Positions 25,744 to 34,700 of a stretch of 51,048 bases of DNA are shown here, in pieces (position 1 is the stretch's first letter; each line of letters opens with the position of its first letter). The stretch comes from Clostridia bacterium (GTDB lineage: Bacteria > Bacillota > Clostridia > Christensenellales > Borkfalkiaceae). The position numbers were made by a program, and so were the translations under genes. The notes under the pieces were generated by a model, which was not told the DNA's origin, did not search any database, and was given only the letters and a program-made list of their open reading frames with translations. The stretch spans positions 1 through 51,048 of the forward strand of contig JAFSLQ010000028.1 in the NCBI GenBank assembly GCA_017448355.1, given 5' to 3'.

Positions 25744-25775
25744 GTCAAGAGATAGAACGGGCATACGTTGACGAC

Positions 25776-28700
25776 TTGAACAAAGTCGTAGTTATAGAGG
25801 ATACCGAAGAAGAAAACGTTTCGGACGAACCCGTTATGCCGTCTCGTACAGAGATAGCGGAAGAAGAGATAAAACCGAAAGAAAATCCGAAAGTAAGAGA
25901 TCACCCGCTTAATCCCATATATGAACAATATATGGAAATGCAGGAGAAATATCCGAACGCGGTAGTGCTTTACCGTTTAGGGGATTTCTATGAGATTTTC
26001 GGTGATAAAGCGAAAACGATAGGCGAAGAACTTGATCTTACCATAACGGGCAGAGATTTCGGACTTTCTGAACGTGTGCCGATGGTTGGATTTCCTTATC
26101 ACGTTACGGACGCATATATCAGTAAAATCGTTGAAAAACACAGCGTACTTCTTTTAGAACCTGATGCAGAGCCGAAATATATTCTTTCGCACGACGAGGC
26201 AATGGCGTTTAATTCCGAACAGGAAAAATCAAAACGTCCTGCGCTTGAACCTATTGAAGACGAGGAACTGAACAAGGAACTCGACGAACTTTTATCCGAA
26301 AGAGAACAGGAAAGCGAAGAAGATGATGACGAGATAACCGAAGAAGATTGGGCGGAAGCGGAAGAATACTTGAATAACGGCGAAACCGGAACGGAATCCG
26401 AACAGGAAGAAACGGTACAGCCACAAAAAGAAAAAAGTATTCGAGAACGCAAGAAAAAACAGAAACCGCAATTGTCGTTTTTTGACCTTATAGACGGAAA
26501 CGCCGAAGGGCAAAAAGAAGAAACCTACGAAGACAGAAAAGAAAAGTTTATTAAACAAATTCTGACGGGCGGAAGCGGTGTTTCTCAGGGTAAATTTCGC
26601 ATAGTCGAAAACTATAATAGCGATCCGTCGGCGGCAGAGTTTGCTAATTTTCTGAAAAATGAGTACGGAACAGGCGGTTCTTATGGTGGCGGCATTGATA
26701 AAGAACACGGCAGTAAAGGGCTTAGTGGGAAATACACGGATAATGAAAATCCAGAAAATAACATTGATTTCTTCTTGAATTGGAACGAAGTAGCAACGAG
26801 AATAGCGGATTTAATCGACGCGGGCGAATATTTTAACGCAGAAGAAAAAGAGGAGTATAAACAATTTCTTGCGGAGCGTACAGGAACGGTTCAGGAAAGA
26901 AACAAGGCTATAATCGACCACATAATAAGAGAAGCACGGGATAGAGATACGAGGGGATATTATCGGGTTTGGTGGAGTTCGCTTTATGCAGGTTACAAAT
27001 ATTTATCCGACCACGCAGATGAAATAAACGAAGAAATAGTTAAGCTTGACGGCATATCCGATTCCTATTTTGCTGACGACGATTTTTTCGTTTACGGTCA
27101 GGCGTTAGATAAACAAAACAACTTTTACGAGAGTGATTTAGAGACTTTAGAACATAAACACGAACTGTTAGAATCGGCAAAAAGCGGTTATCACGGTATT
27201 CGCGCACAGACTTATGCCGAGTATATGTTTCTTGAAGGGACGACATCAACTAAAAACGGTAATTATGTATTCTATTTCAAAGATTTTGGAGAAGAAGAAA
27301 GTTTTGTCAGAGAACACGCGGAGGCGATAGGAAAAGAACTTTGTCTTTCCAAAGGCGTAAAAAATCTCTCTATCGACGACGATTGTATCGACGTAAATTT
27401 TGATAAAGATTTTTGTCCGCATTTAAGAGAAGAATACAAAGGGACGGGCATAAAACCCACATCGCAGTCGGAATTCAATCGTTTCAAAGGACTTTCTGAG
27501 AGAAACAAATCGTTTTTTGAAGGCTATTCAAAACGACCTGTTTTTCATCCGACGGATTCGTTATGGGGCGACGTGCAGAGTTGTACCGAGATAGCAAGCG
27601 GTATTTATTCCGTTTCAACTGCAAGTCACGGCGGCATAATGATCGCCGAAGAAATAGCAAAATATCTTTTAACTTCGGAAGCATTGAAAGTCGGGCAGGT
27701 CTATGACGGATATTACTGTTATGAAGAAGACTGCGATAAAAACGTTGCGCTCCGAGAGTTATACGACAAAGGCATTTTAACACAGGACAACAAGTATTTT
27801 ACGGAGTCTTACGTTAAAGTTGGCGATTCTGAAAGCGAATATAAACCTTTTAAGGAATTATCCGACGAAGGAAAAGAGCAGTTTTTCAAAGAGTGGAGTA
27901 AGACCGTTGATGAATCGCTTGCGTATTGGAATCAGGAATATTGGCAGGCGCACGAAAACATTGTGCCCGTTAAGACCGTTCCGCAGATAGAAAAGCCCAT
28001 TGCGGAAAATACTGACCTTAACGAAATAGGCTTTGACCAAAGCGAACTCGGCGGGTTAAAAGCGAGATTTCAGGCTAACCTTGAAGCGATAAGATTACTG
28101 AATAAACTTTACGCCGAAGATAGATTGCCTACTAAAACAGAACAACTCGTTTTGGCAAAATACGTCGGGTGGGGCGGTTTAGCCAAAGCCTTTGACGAAC
28201 ACGACGCGAATTGGCAAAAAGAATATAACGAACTGAAAAATGCGTTAAACAGCGAAGATTACGACAAGGCAAAAGCAAGCGTTCTTAACGCTCACTATAC
28301 GTCGAAGGATGTAATACAAGGAATATACGGCGCACTTGCCCGTATGGGAGTAAAAGGGAATAACCGTATTTTAGAACCTGCGATGGGAACGGGAAACTTT
28401 TTCGGGTATATGCCGAAAGAGATAGCGGACGGCGCAAGGCTATACGGCGTGGAACTCGATACCATAACGGGGAAACTCGCCCAAAAGTTATATCCTAACG
28501 CAAATATTCAGATAAAAGGCTTTGAACAAACGTCTTTTTCTGATAACCGTTTCGATATAGTAGTCGGCAACGTACCGTTCGGTGCATACACCGTCTATGA
28601 CAGCGACTATGCAAAACAGAACTTTTATATCCACGACTACTTCCTTGCGAAGTCCATTGACAAGTTAAAACCTAACGGGTTAATGGCGGTCATAACTTCG

Positions 28701-31700
28701 TCCGGCACAATGGATAAGTTAAATCCGTCGGTCAGGAAATACCTTGCGGAAAGAGCGGAACTGCTCGGTGCTATAAGATTACCGAACACGGCATTTAAAC
28801 AAAACGCGGGAACGGAAGTCGTAGCGGACATACTGTTTTTTCGTAAAAGGGAACAGCAGGAATACATAACGCCCGAAAATACCGAGTGGCTTGGGGTTGG
28901 AAAAACCGAACAGGGCTATGAGATAAATAATTATTTCATAAATCACCCTGAAATGGTACTTGGCACACTCGCCATAGAAACGGGTATGTACGGCGCAACA
29001 GACGTAACGGTAAAGCCTGACGGCAGAACTATAAGCGAAGCGCTCGGTCAGGCGATAGAGCAACTGCCGCAGGATATATACGTCAATCCCGAATACGCGG
29101 AAGAACAGAAAGAAGAAATATCCGTTGACTATAACGTAAAACCGCTTTGCTATAAAGTCGAGAACGGCAGACTCTATATGCGCGTCGGCGACGAGATGGT
29201 AGAGCAGGATATACCGAAAAGTCCGAAAGACGCTTTCGAGCGCATAACCGAGATGATAAATCTCCGTAACGAATTACGGTATGTTTTAGATATTCAGACG
29301 GAAGGTTGTTCGGACGAAAAGCTCCAAAGCGAACAGCGAATATTAAACGCTAACTACGATAGGTTTGTAAAGCGTTTCGGAAGACTTAACAGTAAAACAA
29401 ACGCTAACCTTTTCCGTGAAGACGCGGACAGCGCACTTTTATTTGCCTGTGAAGACGTTTCGGAAGATAAGACCACTATTTCAAAAGCGGATATATTTTC
29501 CAAAAGGACTATCCGTCCTTATGTGCAGATAACAAGCACGGACGATTGTTTCGAGGCGTTGCAGATAAGCAGGAACGAAAGGGGCAACGTAGATATTTCG
29601 TATATCGAAGAACTCACGGGAAAAGACTACGACACGGTTTTATCCGAACTCGGAAACGCGGTATTCCGTAATCCCGTTTCGGTAAATCCCGATGATATGT
29701 ATTCGGGGTTTGAAACTTCGGAAGAATACCTTTCGGGGAACGTAGTTAAAAAACTTGAAACGGCAAGGGAATATGCGAAAGAAAATCCCGCGCTTTACGA
29801 AAAAAACGTTGCGGCGTTAGAGAGCGTACAGCCCGAACCTATACCCGCGTCGGATATAGGGGTGAGAATAGGCGCGAGTTGGGTAGATAAAAGGTATTAC
29901 ACGCAGTTTTTACGGGAGTTATTGAACCTTCCTTCGTATTATTCAGACGCGATAGAACTGTATTATAACCGTTTCGACTCGTCTTGGCGAGTAGATAAGA
30001 AAAGTTATACAAATTGGTGTTCGCAGGAACTTGTCAACGAGGTGTACGGGACATCGAGGGCAAACGCTTACAGGCTGTTTGAAGATTGTCTTAATTTAAG
30101 GGACGTAAAAATCTACGACAGAGTGGAAAACGACGACGGCTCGTATAAGCGTGTTCTTAATCAAGCGGAAACAATAGCGGCAAGGGAAAAGCAGAACAAG
30201 ATAAAAGAAGCCTTTGCAGATTGGATATTCAATGATCCTGACAGAAGGAGCGAGTTAGAAGAGGCGTATAACTCAACCTTTAATCAGACGGTATTGCCTG
30301 TGTATGACGGTTCGTATTTGCGTTTTCCGGGTATGAATCCCGCAATAGAATTAAAACCGCATCAGAAGAACGCGGTTCACAGAATGGTCAGCACGGGAGA
30401 TAATACCTTACTTCATCACGTTGTCGGTAGCGGAAAGACTTTTACGATGTTTGCAACGGGTATGAAACTACGGCAATACGGACTCGCTAAAAAGATAATG
30501 TGCGCCGTGCCTAACCACCTTGTAGAACAATGGGCAAGTCAGGGCAGATTGCTTTATCCGAACGCAAAAATACTCGTCGCTACAAAGGAAGATTTAGCGA
30601 AAGACAAGAGAAAGCGTTTCGTTTCCAAAGTGGCGATGGGTGATTGGGACTTTATTATAATTGCCCAAAGTTCGTTTGCGAAGATACCTATTTCACCCGA
30701 ACGACAGATAAGAAAGATACAGGAAGAAATACAGCGTATAGAAGAAACCATCGAGAACACTTGGATGGAAAAGGGTATGCCGCGCGGAGCGGTCAAAAAC
30801 CTTGAAAAAATAAAGAAAAACCGCGAAGCGCAGTTAAAGAAACTCTTGGACGACGACAAGAAAGACAACGTGCTTATCTTCGAGAATTTGGGCGTTGATT
30901 ATCTGTTCATAGACGAGGCGCACTACTATAAAAACAAGTTCTTGTTCACGAAGATGAACAACGTCGCGGGTATTTCCACGACGGCAAGCCAAAGGGCGAG
31001 CGACCTTGAATTAAAGTGCGAATACATAAACGAATTGCACGGCGGAGATAAAGGCGTGGTTTTCGCAACGGGAACGCCGATTTCCAACTCGATGACGGAA
31101 ATGTACACAATGCAATCGTACCTACAAAAGGAAAAATTGCAAGACGTGGGAATAACCTTTTTCGATAACTGGGCGGCAAACTTCGGCGAAACGATAACAA
31201 GTTTAGAGATGGCTCCGTCAGGGCAAGGGTATAAGGCGAAAACAAGGTTTTCCAAGTTTACGAATCTGCCGGAACTCTTGACAATGTACCGTTCTTTTGC
31301 GGACGTTCAAACGCAAGATATGGTTAAACTCGATGTTCCGGACGTGGACAGAAAGGTTATTAACTTAAAACCGAGCGATACCGTGTTAAGTTTAGCGGAC
31401 GAGATAGCAGAACGTGCGGAAAGGATAAGTCAACGTAGCGTACCGCCCGAAATAGACAATATGCTTAAAATCACTTCGGACGGAAAGAAACTTGCGTTAG
31501 ATCCGCGCTGTTTCGATACCGCGTCGGCAGACGAAAACGGCAGTAAGTTAAACGAGTGCGCGAGCCGTATATTCGAGATATGGGAAAACACGACAGACTT
31601 TAAGGGAACGCAGATAGTTTTCTGTGATTTGTCCACACCGAAAAAAGCGTTTGAAGATTACGTTTACGGCAAAGATTTCGACGTGTATAACGACTTGAAG

Positions 31701-34700
31701 TATAAACTCGTGGAAAAGGGTATTCCGAAAGAAGAGATAGCGTTTATTCACGATCCGAAAACCGACGAGCAAAAGCAAGACCTTTTCAATAAGGTGAACG
31801 CCGGTAAAGTAAGAGTTTTAATAGGCTCGACGGAAAAGTGCGGCGCGGGAACGAACGTTCAGGAACGGCTTGTTGCACTACATCACCTTGATACACCATA
31901 CCGCCCAAGCGATATGCAACAGCGTGAAGGTCGTATTATACGGCAAGGAAATAAGAATAAGCAAGTACAAATCTATACCTACGTTACCGAGCGGACTTTC
32001 GACAGTTATTCTTATCAGATACTCGAAAACAAGCAAAAGTTCATCTCGCAGATAGACAGGGGCGATTTAACTGTTCGTGAAGCGGAAGATATAGACGAGA
32101 GGACGCTTACTTATGCGGAAATAAAGGCTATAACCGCCGCCAATCCGAAGATAAAACGGAAGATGGAAGTAGATACGGAAATAGCGAGACTGCGCGTTCT
32201 TGAAGGGCAGTACAAAAAGAATTTATATGCCTTGCAAGATAAAGTTCGCAAGACATATCCCGAAGATATACAAAGGCAAACGCTTTATTTGGAAAGGTTA
32301 AGAGCGGACATAGCAACCGTTAAGGCAAGATTTAATCCAGACGTATTTTCCGTAAACGTGCAAGGAAAAACCTACACGGATAAAAAGGAAGGATCGCAAG
32401 CGTTAATGGACGCGCTTATGCACAACAGGTCGGACACGATAGTTGCTGAATACGGTGGGTTAAAGATAAGCCTTGATCCTATAACAATGATAGCGTCTGA
32501 ACGGACGGTAACATTAACGGGCGTAGGCAAGTATTCGATGACGATAGGCGAAAGCGCAAGCGGTCTTATAACAAGGCTTGATAATTTCCTTACGGATTTT
32601 CCCGAAAGAGAGAAACGCGCGGAAGGTAAATTGGAACAACTGAAAAGCGATTTAAAGGTAGTCGAAGAACAGGTAACTAAACCGTTCGAGCATAAGGATA
32701 AACTTGCGGAACTTGTAAAAGAACAGGCGGAATTAAACGCCGAACTTGACCTTAACCGTAGAGAAGAAGTGGTAATTGACGACGAAAAGGAGGAAAACAT
32801 CGTTGAAAGTGCCGAAGGGGATAACTATATGGGCATACCTGAACAAACCGTAAGTAAGACAAGATTTAAGCCGAGAAAACGCGCAAGCGGACAGATTTCA
32901 AAGACTTATAACAAGGTTAAAAGTGAAGAGCCGGACGCTTACGTTTTCATCAAGAACGGTAGTAATTACGAGATATACGGGGAACAGGCGGAAGAACTGT
33001 CCGAAAGATATAAATTGCCTATTATTAAGGATACCGTTTCGGGAAAAGAAACGAGCGTTCTTTCGGTAGAGTCAAAAGCCCTTGACAGGATAATTATGGA
33101 CGTTGTCTCAAACAACAACAAAGTAAAGATAGTGGAGGAAATGATGGAAGAAAAAGAAGAAAGTTTTATAGACGAGAACGAGACGGAAGAAACGCAAGCG
33201 GATATTTTACCCGATTACAGTATAAACCAAGAAGAAATGTTTAAGTACGGGTATAAACAGGACGATATGTTGCCGCTACGAAAGAAGACGGCGAAATTGC
33301 TTTATGAAATAGGCTTGCCCGTAAAAATCTTAAACACGATCAATACGGACGAAGCAGTACCTTCTGTTGCGGATATTATACACAGAAAAGAGTTAAACGG
33401 CATAAGGAAAGCCGATTGGCAGGAGTTTATAAACTCTGACAAAGGTTTTGATTATCTTTATGCAAGATACTTTTTCAGCGTGTCGGCACTTAAAACTCTG
33501 AATGAAGATATGTCTTATATGGACGGGATGTATGTTGACGGCTTATCTAACGCAATCTCGGAAGAAAAATCTGCGTTAGAAGAGTATTTGCCTGACGATA
33601 AAATAACCGTAAACGAGCAGATGAAACCGTTTGTCATTCCGTTACTTGATTACTTTGTCGCGCGTTTTGACGATTTTCCGTTAAATCACTATGGTTGGGA
33701 TAAAGAAGGTGTGTATTCGGCGATTTCAAGCAATATATCGGGCGAATCTTTGAGCGCGATGGTAAAAGAGCAGAACGAAGAACGTAAGTTAGGAAACTTT
33801 ATCGACAGAAAAATCGACAAGTTGGCTTGGATAATTAACAGGACTTACAGCAGCGGCGATATAGACGATATTGTTAAAGACTTAAAACCGTATTTTGAAA
33901 ATTCGGAATACGACGGCGGATTTAAGGGCGAAGAATTTGACAGATATTACGATGAGTTTGCCGAAGAAAAAATTGTTCCGTATCTTGAAAGCCAAGCGGA
34001 AGATAAAGAAATGGCAGCAGAACCGCAATGGAAATACGATTATCTTCTTGAAGGCGTGAATTTTGACGAACCGCAGAAAGTAAAAACGTACTTTGCGTAT
34101 CTTAAAGAGTGGTTCAGCGAACACAGTTTTATCGACAATCAATTTCCGGTTATTTGGGACGAGTTCTTTAACAACGAGATGGAAGACGACGCGCTTGCGG
34201 AGTATTTCACCGAACTTGCGGAGACCAACCAGATAGACAATTACGATCAAGCACGAGAGTTTATAGAGAAATGCAACGCAATAGGCGTAGCGGAAGAGTT
34301 ATTGCTTGCTTGTGATATTCGGGATGTGGAAATAACTTTGGAAGACGGGCAGATTGTAGCGCGAAACGAAGGCTTGGAGTGGAAAGGTAAAGATTTTTAC
34401 GAGTTCCTTTTACACGACGTTGTGGAAATAGATAGATACGGTAAACTTCTTGACGGCTACGGCGTGGATCAAGGCATTGTTGACGACCTGATTAAGTATG
34501 AAAAAATGTTTGAAAATCCGCCGAAAGAGATAGACTACGCCAAAGAGGTAATGGAAAGCGTAGAAAAAGAGTTCGACGATTTCAGAGACAATCTCACGAA
34601 AGAGCCGCCTTTAAATGTGTTTCATAAAAACTACGAAATACACGTTAAAACGGAACTGCACGACACAATAAACGGCGGGATGGAGTTTGATGAAGATGTA

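Noticed and set aside
25733-25745. Programmed -1 ribosomal frameshift joining the two parts of the giant gene
   Set aside because: The sequence before the stop does not form an X-XXY-YYZ slippery heptamer in the right frame, so an indel in the A-run is the better explanation.
26099-26452. Minus-strand Ser-rich open frame of 117 codons
   Set aside because: It mirrors the Glu/Lys-rich linker of the giant gene; GAA/GAG/AAA codons read backwards give Ser, Phe and Leu. No ribosome site. The same applies to the other minus-strand frames in the element.
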